Origin: a virus
Strand: one strand, 5' to 3'
DNA length: 21,894 nucleotides
Virus record (IMG/VR): IMGVR_UViG_3300020405_000029
Location: 1-21,894 of that record
The notes beneath the pieces were generated by a model that worked only from the letters and a program-made list of their open reading frames with translations, was not told the DNA's origin and ran no database searches. A program made the translations under genes and the position numbers. Numbering within the stretch: the first letter of the stretch is position 1; every line of letters begins with the position of its first letter. Shown here one piece after another: positions 13,608-19,400 of this stretch.

Positions 13608-14260
13608 TGTTTACTCACTTAGATAATGATATTCCAGAAATTAAAACTGAAACAATAGATAGAAAAAGATACTACGTAACACCAGAAGGTAAGAAGTATC
13701 CATCTATCACAACTGTTTTAGGACATTTCAATAAGAAAGCAATATGGGAGTGGAGACAAAGAGTTGGTGAGAAAGAAGCCAATCGTATATCTACTCAAGC
13801 ATCACGTAGGGGTACTAAGGTGCACCAAATGTGTGAAGACTTTATCAACAATGAACTTGATGAAAAAAAGTTTATGCCATCTGATAAAGAAACTTTCAAT
13901 AGCATCAAAAATATATTAGCTGATAATATAAATAATATACATTGTCAAGAAGCCACTTTATATTCAGATTATCTACAAGTAGCTGGTAGAGTGGACTGTG
14001 TAGCAGAATGGGAAGGTAAACTTTCCGTAATAGATTTCAAAACATCTAGAAGACTCAAGAAACGTGAACACATTCACAATTACTTTCAACAAGGCTCTGC
14101 CTATTGTGTGATGTATGAAGAACGTACTAAAGTTCCTGTTAGTCAAGTTGTAATTGTCATGACAGTAGATGGTGAAAAACCACAAATCTTTATTGAGAAA
14201 AGAGATTCATGGATACCTTCTCTCATGGAGAAAATAAAGCTTTATGGAGAAAGCCAATGA
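13607..14260 (+). CDS. PD-(D/E)XK nuclease (RecB/Cas4-like)
   Basis: I choose ATG 13607, which shares a base with the preceding TGA; GTG 13604 is an alternative. The 217-residue protein has RRGTKVH (about 68-74), then E115 in CQEATLYS, D130 in AGRVDCVAEW, and D143-x-K145 in SVIDFKTS. The QQGSAYCVMYEE segment (about 161-172) supplies the Q-x3-Y motif of the RecB branch. Together these form the complete nuclease active site. Members of this superfamily cut DNA ends or recombination intermediates. Related proteins occur in many T4-like marine phages. No Fe-S cysteine set like that of Cas4 or AddB is seen. Confidence 0.85.
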   Translation: MFTHLDNDIPEIKTETIDRKRYYVTPEGKKYPSITTVLGHFNKKAIWEWRQRVGEKEANRISTQASRRGTKVHQMCEDFINNELDEKKFMPSDKETFNSIKNILADNINNIHCQEATLYSDYLQVAGRVDCVAEWEGKLSVIDFKTSRRLKKREHIHNYFQQGSAYCVMYEERTKVPVSQVVIVMTVDGEKPQIFIEKRDSWIPSLMEKIKLYGESQ

Positions 14261-14634
14261 AAAAACTAATAATAGCAATAATGTTAATACTTTTTAGTTG
14301 TCACCCTGCACCAGCAGGAGATCAATGGAATATGTGGTTAATGCAAAAAGCAATACGTTGTCTACCGGCATACGAAGCTATGGAAATAATGGAGTTAGGA
14401 AATACAACACCACTTCTTACAGGTGTAGCAGAAGTTTTGACAAAAGATGGTAATACTATTCCATTAATATCAGTTTACTTTGCAGATGTAGATAGTGGTA
14501 GATGGGCAGTTGTAGAGTTGAATCATGCATATAACGAAGCTTGTATTATAGATATGGGTGGTGAATTAGATTTTTCACCTAATACACAAGAAATATATAA
14601 ATGGTTTAATTATATCCCTGGAGAACTCAATTAG
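14257..14634 (+). CDS. Secreted or lipoprotein candidate, 125 residues
   Basis: I start at ATG 14257, in ATGA overlap with the nuclease stop; starting at 14209 would add 16 residues inside that gene and hide the signal peptide. MKKLIIAIMLILFSCHPAPAG has a basic n-region, a hydrophobic core and either a lipobox-like cysteine (LFSC) or an AxA-type cut (APA-G). The mature part (QWNMWLMQKAIRCLPAYEAM and onward) is small and acidic, with a third cysteine near its end. Conserved in outline with small exported proteins of marine phages, but unnamed. Its stop lies just upstream of the tmRNA promoter. Confidence 0.6.
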   Translation: MKKLIIAIMLILFSCHPAPAGDQWNMWLMQKAIRCLPAYEAMEIMELGNTTPLLTGVAEVLTKDGNTIPLISVYFADVDSGRWAVVELNHAYNEACIIDMGGELDFSPNTQEIYKWFNYIPGELN

Positions 14635-14637
14635 TTC

Positions 14638-14666
14638 TTGACTCTTAACGAATCATATGTTATAAA
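14638..14666 (+). promoter_or_regulatory. tmRNA promoter
   Basis: TTGACT (14638-14643) and TATAAA (14661-14666) are separated by 17 bases. The -10 lies within TATAAATA, so late transcription could also use it. Transcription would start near 14673, about 10 bases before the first base-paired segment of the tmRNA acceptor piece. Confidence 0.7.
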
Positions 14667-14672
14667 TAAACT

Positions 14673-14940
14673 GTTCGTTGATACTAACATGAACACTAAA
14701 CAGGACCCGAGGGCAGTACTCGGCGCCTCCACCAAATCCCAAATAGCTTCGAATGAGGGGGCGAAACAGGATCGACTGGTAGATTAGTAAGTTAGAGTAG
14801 AACATTTAAACTAAATGCAAACGATAATTTTGCACCTGTTGATTACGCCCTAGCGGCTTAATCTAACTGAGTTTTGAGAATGTACTTGGAAACAGAAACA
14901 TTCTCACCAGTTTACTAGAATACCCGACGGGGTATCCGTG
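14673..14940 (+). ncRNA. ssrA: Circularly permuted two-piece tmRNA (acceptor piece, spacer, coding piece)
   Basis: The gene runs in permuted order. The acceptor piece ends at CCTCC-ACCA (14734), a 22-base spacer follows, and the coding piece begins GGGGGCG (14757). GGGGGCG (14757-14763) pairs with CGCCTCC (14724-14730) in a seven-pair acceptor stem. The T-stem is CCGAG/CTCGG (14707-14711, 14719-14723). Helix P2 is supported by TTAGT (14784-14788) with ACTAA (14695-14699), and GTTAG (14791-14795) with CTAAC (14684-14688). AACAGGATCGACTGG resembles the tmRNA D-region. After the tag, GAGAATG/CATTCTC (14876/14899) plus TTGG/CCAG (14886/14907) form a probable pseudoknot. The RNA rescues stalled ribosomes and tags their products. 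The 3' end is uncertain and could lie between 14910 and 15120. Confidence 0.9.
14817..14861 (+). other. tmRNA tag reading frame (ANDNFAPVDYALAA)
   Basis: From the resume codon GCA (14817) to TAA (14859-14861) the RNA encodes ANDNFAPVDYALAA; with the alanine carried by the tmRNA the tag is 15 residues. The AANDNFA start is of the alphaproteobacterial type and the ALAA end is the classic ClpXP degron. Confidence 0.9.
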
Positions 14941-15134
14941 TTGTGCAAGGAAGAGAGTGTCACCAGGACATTCGAACTTGACTAGTTAGGGGTGGTACCC
15001 AGGCATGGTTGTAGAAATACGTTGTGTCACATTGTCATACCTGACGGAACTAGGTTCTGAAGATTTAAGAAATGGTATCTTGGTTCTTCAGTTGAGGGTG
15101 TACCCAAGTCCCTCCAACACATTTTATAAAGGAG
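14941..15134 (+). other. Structured stretch of about 190 bases without a recognised gene
   Basis: There is no convincing ORF, tRNA or T-tract here. Stems seen are CTGAAGA (15057-15063) with TCTTCAG (15085-15091), and GTTGAGGG (15091-15098) with CCCTCCAAC (15110-15118, one bulged C). It could be the 3' extension of the tmRNA precursor or the leader of the next gene. Confidence 0.4.
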
Positions 15135-15140
15135 ATGAGA

Positions 15141-15500
15141 GTGAAGCAATTTGTATATGATAGTTGGAATGGTGTGATGAGTCTTGAACACAATCCACTT
15201 AAAAACATTCCTAGCTTACAAGCAAGACATCTAATTTTACAATGTTTAGCATGGACATGGTGTACAACCTTTTCTCTTAGTATTGGTAGTATATACGTAT
15301 TTGGTTTTACTGCGATTGCTCACGTATTAATATTAGCGGCTATAGTGATTACAGTATCTACATTTGAAACTGCTAAGAGAAAGCCACACTTCTTTTTGAA
15401 AAGTGGATATCATAGTTATCCTAGAGCAAGACAGAACATGTACGTTAATGGTGAAAAAATTAAATTAGATAGAGATGATCCCGGTGGGGAACACGAATAA
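15141..15500 (+). CDS. Conserved phage membrane protein, about 119 residues
   Basis: I favour GTG 15141, six bases after GGAG (15131-15134); the ATG at 15135 directly touches GGAG and is badly spaced. The product begins MKQFVYDSWNGVMSLEHNPL and has two membrane spans (about 34-54 and 56-76: WTWCTTFSLSIGSIYVFGF and IAHVLILAAIVITVSTF). The C-terminus is charged and ends DRDDPGGEHE. The pattern seems conserved in T4-like marine phages from memory. The role is unknown. A terminator follows after about 100 bases. Confidence 0.6.
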   Translation: MKQFVYDSWNGVMSLEHNPLKNIPSLQARHLILQCLAWTWCTTFSLSIGSIYVFGFTAIAHVLILAAIVITVSTFETAKRKPHFFLKSGYHSYPRARQNMYVNGEKIKLDRDDPGGEHE

Positions 15501-15594
15501 TATGTCTCAGTACCAGGCCTTCGTAGCACATAAGTGACAGGAGTAGTAAGATACTTTAGAGTTTAGATGAAATGGCCTTCATCAACATATTTTT

Positions 15595-15624
15595 AGGGAA
15601 GTAGCATTAGTTACTTCCCTTTTT
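15595..15624 (+). terminator. Rho-independent terminator
   Basis: AGGGAAGTA (15595-15603) pairs perfectly with TACTTCCCT (15612-15620) around an eight-base loop, followed by TTTT. A second small hairpin, GATGAA/TTCATC (15566-15571, 15578-15583), lies just upstream. The 200-base gap between 15500 and 15700 holds these structures and no convincing ORF. Confidence 0.75.
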
Positions 15625-15625
15625 A

Positions 15626-15633
15626 CATAAATA
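15626..15633 (+). promoter_or_regulatory. Candidate late promoter CATAAATA
   Basis: CATAAATA directly follows the terminator and precedes the 15700 gene by about 65 bases. It resembles the NATAAATA late boxes of T4-like marine phages. There is no accompanying TTGACA element, consistent with late rather than early use. The evidence is a short motif only. Confidence 0.35.
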
Positions 15634-15699
15634 GATATACTGAATACTTTCAACATGCATATTTGAATTTGTAACTTTAACTTAACAAAGAGAATATGT

Positions 15700-16194
15700 A
15701 TGATAGATCCAGTATCGGCGATAGCTATAGCAGGAACTGCTTTCAATGCCATAAAGAAAGGCATTGCCATAGGAAAAGACGTGGAGTCTATGTATGGTGA
15801 TATCGGGCGTTGGATGGGTGCAGTATCAGATATTAATCAATCTGAGAAACAAGCTAAGAATCCTCCATTGTTCAAAAAGCTATTTGCTGGTTCTTCCATA
15901 GAAGAAGAAGCAATGAATGCCTTTGCCGCTAAGAAAAAAGCAGAGGAAATGGAATATGAACTCAAGCAATATATTATGTTTACTCATGGTACAGGTGCTT
16001 GGGACGAATTGATCCGTATGCAAGGTAAAATTCGTAAACAAAGACAAGAACAAATATATGCACAACAAGAAGCCAGGGCAAGACTACTTAATTATATTAT
16101 AATGACAATTGGTATTAGTCTTATTATTGCCATGGTAATTGCAGGAGGGTACTGGGTATTTCAAACGTCATATCTATTCGAGCGGTGGCGTTAA
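15700..16194 (+). CDS. Membrane-anchored helical phage protein, 164 residues
   Basis: The N-terminal 30 residues (MIDPVSAIAIAGTAFNAIKK...) are small and hydrophobic, followed by a helical region rich in Ala, Lys and Glu (IEEEAMNAFAAKKKAEEMEY). Residues about 110-128 (KIRKQRQEQIYAQQEARARL) form a basic coiled-coil-like helix. A C-terminal span (NYIIMTIGISLIIAMVIAGG) is followed by a short tail. I associate similar proteins with T4-like marine phages, where they may be virion-associated, but no function is known to me. The ATG at 15700 follows an AAAGAGA ribosome site. Confidence 0.6.
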   Translation: MIDPVSAIAIAGTAFNAIKKGIAIGKDVESMYGDIGRWMGAVSDINQSEKQAKNPPLFKKLFAGSSIEEEAMNAFAAKKKAEEMEYELKQYIMFTHGTGAWDELIRMQGKIRKQRQEQIYAQQEARARLLNYIIMTIGISLIIAMVIAGGYWVFQTSYLFERWR

Positions 16195-16571
16195 TCATAT
16201 TACTTACACTTTTATTATTTCCTACAAGTAATATTGCAGGAGGGAAAATGTGGACATCTGATCCAGGTGGCCCAAGTAATATAATTAACTTACAACCTAG
16301 AACAGGTTTTACCACAGAAACTAGAGAACAACAAATAAGAAAGGGTACGAGGGACAAACCTCCAAGAATGACTGTCTGTCGTTTGGCAGGCAGAAAGATA
16401 GTTCGTTCTAAAAAGATATGTGTTTATAAAGGGGCTCAAAATACAAATGAGACTGCCGTGGTTGAAAAGTTTGATGATTGTCCTAAGAATTATATGTGTG
16501 TTTACGAACCTAACAGTTCAGAAGTTAGCATTTATGACGTATTCGACTCGTTAGCTGACTCTATAAAATAG
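16185..16571 (+). CDS. Exported cysteine-containing protein, GTG start
   Basis: The GTG at 16185 overlaps the previous gene and gives a clean signal peptide (MALIILLTLLLFPTSNIAGG, likely cut near NIAG). An ATG at 16248 would lose it. The mature part is basic and has four cysteines in two pairs (VCRLAGRK...KKICVYKG and DDCPKNYMCVYEP), suggesting disulfides in the periplasm. No family is recognised. It precedes the cell-wall hydrolase, which has its own promoter. Confidence 0.55.
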   Translation: MALIILLTLLLFPTSNIAGGKMWTSDPGGPSNIINLQPRTGFTTETREQQIRKGTRDKPPRMTVCRLAGRKIVRSKKICVYKGAQNTNETAVVEKFDDCPKNYMCVYEPNSSEVSIYDVFDSLADSIK

Positions 16572-16572
16572 C

Positions 16573-16601
16573 TTGACAAATAGGTTTTTTCCTTGTATAG
16601 T
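16573..16601 (+). promoter_or_regulatory. Promoter of the cell-wall hydrolase gene
   Basis: TTGACA (16573-16578) and TATAGT (16596-16601) are 17 bases apart. The expected transcription start, about seven bases below the -10, coincides with the ATG at 16608, predicting a leaderless message. Confidence 0.65.
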
Positions 16602-16607
16602 TAATAC

Positions 16608-17195
16608 ATGGTTAATTTTAAATATAGATCACTCATAAGTGAGATAAGAAAATTTGTACTCTACGTACTAATTATATTTTGTTTTATTGCAGTATTTACT
16701 ATTGTTGTAAAAGCAGAAACTGTATTAGTGAAAGATAAACGAATAGAAGTTTCACAATCTGAGGTAATGTGTCTCGCTGAAAATATGTATTGGGAAGCGA
16801 GAAATCAAAGCAAAGCGGCCATGTTGGCTGTTTCGCATGTTGTTATAAACAGAGTAGCAGATAAGAGGTTTCCAAATTCCATATGTGAAGTTGTCTATCA
16901 AGGCCCTACACGTAAATCTTGGAAAGATCCTAACTTGAGATTACCTGTTAGAAATAGATGTCAATTTAGTTGGTATTGTGATGGTAAATCTGATATACCA
17001 CCCAAAATTGATTCAGAATTGTGGCATGAGACTAAGATGTTAGCAAGTCATTTTTTATTTAACTATGGTTGGTTATTAGATCCAACTGACGGTGCTACAC
17101 ATTATCATGCTTATTATGTTAAACCTGGCTGGGCAAAACAAAAGAAAAGAACTGCCCGAATTGAAAGCCACATATTTTATAGATGGAAGAAGTAA
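16608..17195 (+). CDS. SleB/CwlJ-type cell-wall hydrolase with N-terminal anchor
   Basis: A 195-residue protein. Residues about 16-35 (FVLYVLIIFCFIAVFTIVV) form a signal anchor or signal peptide. The catalytic domain from about residue 50 matches the Hydrolase_2 (SleB) family: CLAENMYWEARNQSKAAM with the predicted catalytic Glu in the YWEAR segment, then VSHVVINRVADKRFPNSICE, RCQFSWYCDGKSD and DPTDGATHYHA...RIESHIFYR. Such enzymes cut peptidoglycan glycan strands. It probably acts in the periplasm during lysis, or as a signal-anchored endolysin. No holin can be named, although several small membrane proteins are nearby. No ribosome site precedes the ATG. Confidence 0.88.
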   Translation: MVNFKYRSLISEIRKFVLYVLIIFCFIAVFTIVVKAETVLVKDKRIEVSQSEVMCLAENMYWEARNQSKAAMLAVSHVVINRVADKRFPNSICEVVYQGPTRKSWKDPNLRLPVRNRCQFSWYCDGKSDIPPKIDSELWHETKMLASHFLFNYGWLLDPTDGATHYHAYYVKPGWAKQKKRTARIESHIFYRWKK

Positions 17196-17426
17196 ATGGC
17201 ACTTGAAGTAATGAATGTTAGTAAATTCTCCACAACGATTGAACAAGTTGTTGTGGAGAAAAAAATACCATATATGGAAGCAGTTGTATGGTATTGTGAA
17301 AGAAATAATATGGAAATAGAAGTTGCGGCTAAACTATTGAATGCTATCATAAAAGCTAAGATAGAGGCTGAGGCTATAGACTTAAACTTTTTATCAACAC
17401 CTAAGGGATCAAAACTACCGATATAA
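17196..17426 (+). CDS. 33: gp33-like late transcription co-activator
   Basis: A 76-residue protein with KFSTTIEQVVVEKKIPYMEA, a helical middle (VVWYCERNNMEIEVAAKLLN) and a C-terminal LNFLSTPKGSKLPI. It matches, from memory, the short gp33 homologues of marine T4-like phages; T4 gp33 is longer (112 residues). gp33 binds the RNA polymerase beta-flap and the gp45 clamp to activate late promoters. Its position directly before gp59 and gp32 is the T4 order and strongly supports the call. It begins on the base after the hydrolase stop. An 11-bp perfect inverted repeat lies in its first 65 bases. Confidence 0.75.
   Translation: MALEVMNVSKFSTTIEQVVVEKKIPYMEAVVWYCERNNMEIEVAAKLLNAIIKAKIEAEAIDLNFLSTPKGSKLPI
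17226..17260. repeat. Perfect 11-bp inverted repeat inside gene 33
   Basis: TTCTCCACAAC (17226-17236) is the exact reverse complement of GTTGTGGAGAA (17250-17260), separated by 13 bases. In the mRNA it forms a stable hairpin 30 bases into gene 33. It is followed by A residues, so it is not a terminator on this strand. Confidence 0.7.
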
Positions 17427-17429
17427 ATC

Positions 17430-18026
17430 ATGAATGGACTTGAAGCATATTCTACATATCTAGCCGTTCGTAATCATTTCAAAACAGACTATGATTATTT
17501 TAAATACAACGGCAAAATCAAAGTAAACGAAGATAAATTTAGAACACGAAGAGATCATTATCAATTCGAAAAGATGGCTCGTATCTATAACAAAGAACAG
17601 TTTACAAAATATCTTATTGCTAATTTTATAAAAGAAGATGATTATATGTTTGGTATGTCACAAGGTAGAGCAATGGTTACTCACAAGAAGTGGCAGAAAG
17701 ATGTTGAATCATTTTCATATCAGTTTAAAGAAGATATCAAAACTATGTATGAGTATGAACCAGATTTTAATTCTCACTTTGATTGTATGAAAGATGGTAT
17801 TTTACACCCTATATTATTTAAATTATATCTAAGAGAAAAAGTACATATAAATACATGTGTAGCTTTAAATCAGTTACTTAATTATACTAAAGTTTGGGAA
17901 CAACTTGAAAATAAAATGTTAAAAGATTTTATCTTTTTACTTGACAAATACACTCCCTTTCTGTATAGTTATACTAATATCGACAAGAATAAGTCAAAGC
18001 AAATTGTTCTGGAGGAGTTTAAATGA
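17430..18026 (+). CDS. 59: gp59-like helicase loader
   Basis: A 198-residue protein close in length to T4 gp59 (217). The opening LEAYSTYLAVRNHFKTDYDYFKYN followed by RTRRDHYQFEKMARIYNK corresponds to the T4 pattern of YKLYLMIKQH...YDVIKYN and KRRDKYFFQKLSEKY. Later FKEDIKTMYEYEP and HPILFKLYLREKVHINTCVAL also align with T4 gp59. In T4 this protein loads the gp41 replicative helicase on gp32-coated DNA at forks. It lies between gp33 and gp32 as expected. Its 3' end holds a promoter for the next gene. Confidence 0.88.
   Translation: MNGLEAYSTYLAVRNHFKTDYDYFKYNGKIKVNEDKFRTRRDHYQFEKMARIYNKEQFTKYLIANFIKEDDYMFGMSQGRAMVTHKKWQKDVESFSYQFKEDIKTMYEYEPDFNSHFDCMKDGILHPILFKLYLREKVHINTCVALNQLLNYTKVWEQLENKMLKDFIFLLDKYTPFLYSYTNIDKNKSKQIVLEEFK
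17941..17969 (+). promoter_or_regulatory. Intragenic promoter near the end of gene 59
   Basis: TTGACA (17941-17946) and TATAGT (17964-17969) are 17 bases apart, within the coding sequence of gene 59. Transcription would start near 17976, before the ATG at 18023, which also has GGAGG upstream. Confidence 0.6.
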
Positions 18027-18283
18027 ACAACGAAGTTGAGAGTTATGTTGGAGAATTAAGAGAGTTGAGAGAAAAGAATAAATCTCTCAGCGAAAGAGTC
18101 AAGACTTTAGAAGAAGAAATAGCTTGGCGTACAAAGTATGGGGAATACATGAATCATCAATATATTATGCAGACTAATTTTAATCAAGAAAAAAAATCTC
18201 AAAAAGATAAAATAAAGATTGAAGAAGATTCAAATTCAGAAACGTACAGAACAAAATATTTTTCTGGTTCTCTAAATTATTGA
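18023..18283 (+). CDS. 86-residue coiled-coil protein between 59 and 32
   Basis: It overlaps the stop of gene 59 by 4 bases (ATGA), with CTGGAGGAG as ribosome site. The first 40 residues (VGELRELREKNKSLSERVKT, then LEEEIAW) form a clear coiled coil with Leu heptads. The remainder is polar and Lys/Asn-rich. No gene of this kind sits between 59 and 32 in T4. A role in scaffold or dimerisation is possible; function is unknown. Confidence 0.6.
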   Translation: MNNEVESYVGELRELREKNKSLSERVKTLEEEIAWRTKYGEYMNHQYIMQTNFNQEKKSQKDKIKIEEDSNSETYRTKYFSGSLNY

Positions 18284-18284
18284 C

Positions 18285-18313
18285 TTGACACACAGTTTAT
18301 ATAATGTTATATT
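18285..18313 (+). promoter_or_regulatory. Gene 32 promoter
   Basis: TTGACA (18285-18290) and TATATT (18308-18313) are 17 bases apart. The predicted start near 18320 leaves a 40-base leader with an AGGAGA ribosome site before the ATG at 18361, which suits strong expression. Confidence 0.7.
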
Positions 18314-18360
18314 GGACAAATTAATACAACGAAATACACATATATACAGGAGACACGACT

Positions 18361-19251
18361 ATGGCACAATCTTTCGCCGCACTTAAAAAATCTCGTTCAA
18401 GTTCTTTGAGCAAGTTAGTTACCGAAACAGCAAAAATAAATGCACCAACAGAAGGTTCAAACGAAGATAATCGTTTCTGGACACCTACTGTTGATAAAGC
18501 TGGCAACGGCTATGCAGTTATTCGATTTTTACCAGAACCAAAAGGTGAAGACTTACCTTGGGTTCGTGTATTCTCACATGGCTTTCAAGGGCCATCTGGT
18601 AAATGGTACATTGAAAACTCACTTACAACTTTCAATGAGAAAGATCCAGTAAGTGAATATAATTCTACATTATGGAACAATGGTACTGAAGCTGGTAAAG
18701 AACAGGCTCGTAAACAAAAGCGAAGACTATCTTACATTGCGAATATTTACGTAGTGAAAGATCCATCAAACCCAGAGAACGAAGGAACAGTTCGACTCTA
18801 TAAGTTTGGTAAGAAAATCTTTGACAAACTCAACGAAAAAATGAACCCTGAATTTGAAGATGAAACTGCTACTAACCCATTTGATTTCTGGGAAGGTGCA
18901 GACTTAAAATTGAAAATTCGTAATGTTGAAGGCTATCGTAACTACGATAAGTCTGAGTTTGCTGAAGTATCACCATTGCTTGATGGTGATGACGATAAAC
19001 TTGAAAAAGTTTATGAGTCAATGTTTTCTCTTCAAGAGTTTCTTGATAGAAAGCATTTTAAAACCTATAACGAACTTCAAGCAAAGCTTGATATGGTATT
19101 AGGTTTATCTGGTAGTACACCTGCACCTTCAGTAAAAACTGCTGAAGAGAATGTAGTTGAAATGCCAAAGCAGAAAGAAGTTTCTGCACCGAAGATTGAT
19201 AGTGATGATGAGAACCTCTCATTCTTTGAGAAGTTAGCAGAAGACGATTAA
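18361..19251 (+). CDS. 32: gp32 single-stranded DNA-binding protein
   Basis: A 296-residue protein. The basic, serine-rich N-terminus (ALKKSRSSSLSKL) fits the cooperative-binding domain. The OB-fold core shows YAVIRFLPEP, FSHGFQGPSGKWYIEN, RRLSYIANIYVVKDPSNPENEG, YKFGKKIFDKLNE and NPFDFWEGADLKLKI, all aligned with T4 gp32. The acidic C-terminus (DSDDENLSFFEKLAEDD) is the partner-binding tail. His73 is kept, but the cysteines that hold zinc in T4 are absent (SLTTFNEKDPVSEY in that place). It coats single-stranded DNA in replication, recombination and repair, and partners with the gp59 and Rnh encoded here. It has its own promoter and terminator. Confidence 0.95.
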   Translation: MAQSFAALKKSRSSSLSKLVTETAKINAPTEGSNEDNRFWTPTVDKAGNGYAVIRFLPEPKGEDLPWVRVFSHGFQGPSGKWYIENSLTTFNEKDPVSEYNSTLWNNGTEAGKEQARKQKRRLSYIANIYVVKDPSNPENEGTVRLYKFGKKIFDKLNEKMNPEFEDETATNPFDFWEGADLKLKIRNVEGYRNYDKSEFAEVSPLLDGDDDKLEKVYESMFSLQEFLDRKHFKTYNELQAKLDMVLGLSGSTPAPSVKTAEENVVEMPKQKEVSAPKIDSDDENLSFFEKLAEDD

Positions 19252-19273
19252 TCTTTCTTTTTCTCTCTCTACT

Positions 19274-19300
19274 AGGGCGGCTTCATGTCGCCCTTTTTTT
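19274..19300 (+). terminator. Rho-independent terminator after gene 32
   Basis: GGGCG (19275-19279) pairs with CGCCC (19289-19293), extended by a G-U pair, followed by seven T residues. It closes the + strand unit where it meets the converging - strand genes. The stop codon of the last - strand ORF lies in its T-tract. Confidence 0.85.
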
Positions 19301-19400
19301 ATTTTAACACACCCATATCTTTCAAAGCTTCAGTTTCTTCAGCGGGCTTTTTTAACACTTCTTTATTCTTTGTTTTTAGGAATGCAGTAAGTCGTGACAT
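19299..19400 (-). CDS. 33-residue micro-ORF at the end of the - strand operon
   Basis: The frame from the ATG at 19400 encodes MSRLTAFLKTKNKEVLKKPA and ends EETEALKDMGVLK. The Lys/Pro-Ala-Glu-rich sequence looks like real small phage proteins. It overlaps the preceding gene by 38 bases in another frame, which is unusually long here, and there is no clear ribosome site. The longer version of this frame, starting at 19493, is rejected because it would lie almost wholly over the 59-residue gene. Confidence 0.35.
   Translation of the reverse strand: MSRLTAFLKTKNKEVLKKPAEETEALKDMGVLK

Noticed and set aside
13607-14260. Cas4 and thus a CRISPR-linked function for the PD-(D/E)XK protein
   Set aside because: There is no Fe-S cysteine set, no other Cas gene and no repeat array anywhere in the window.
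14434-14470. TTGACA in the lipoprotein candidate gene as a promoter
   Set aside because: No TATAAT-like hexamer lies 16-19 bases downstream.
14965-15120. A tRNA in the stretch after the tmRNA
   Set aside because: A TTCGAA sequence and several stems suggested a T-arm, but no five-pair T-stem, anticodon arm or seven-pair acceptor stem could be closed on either strand.
15502-15590. A short ORF or tRNA after the 15141 gene
   Set aside because: The ORF is only 11 codons, and the GATGAA/TTCATC hairpin does not fit a cloverleaf. It more likely belongs to the terminator region.
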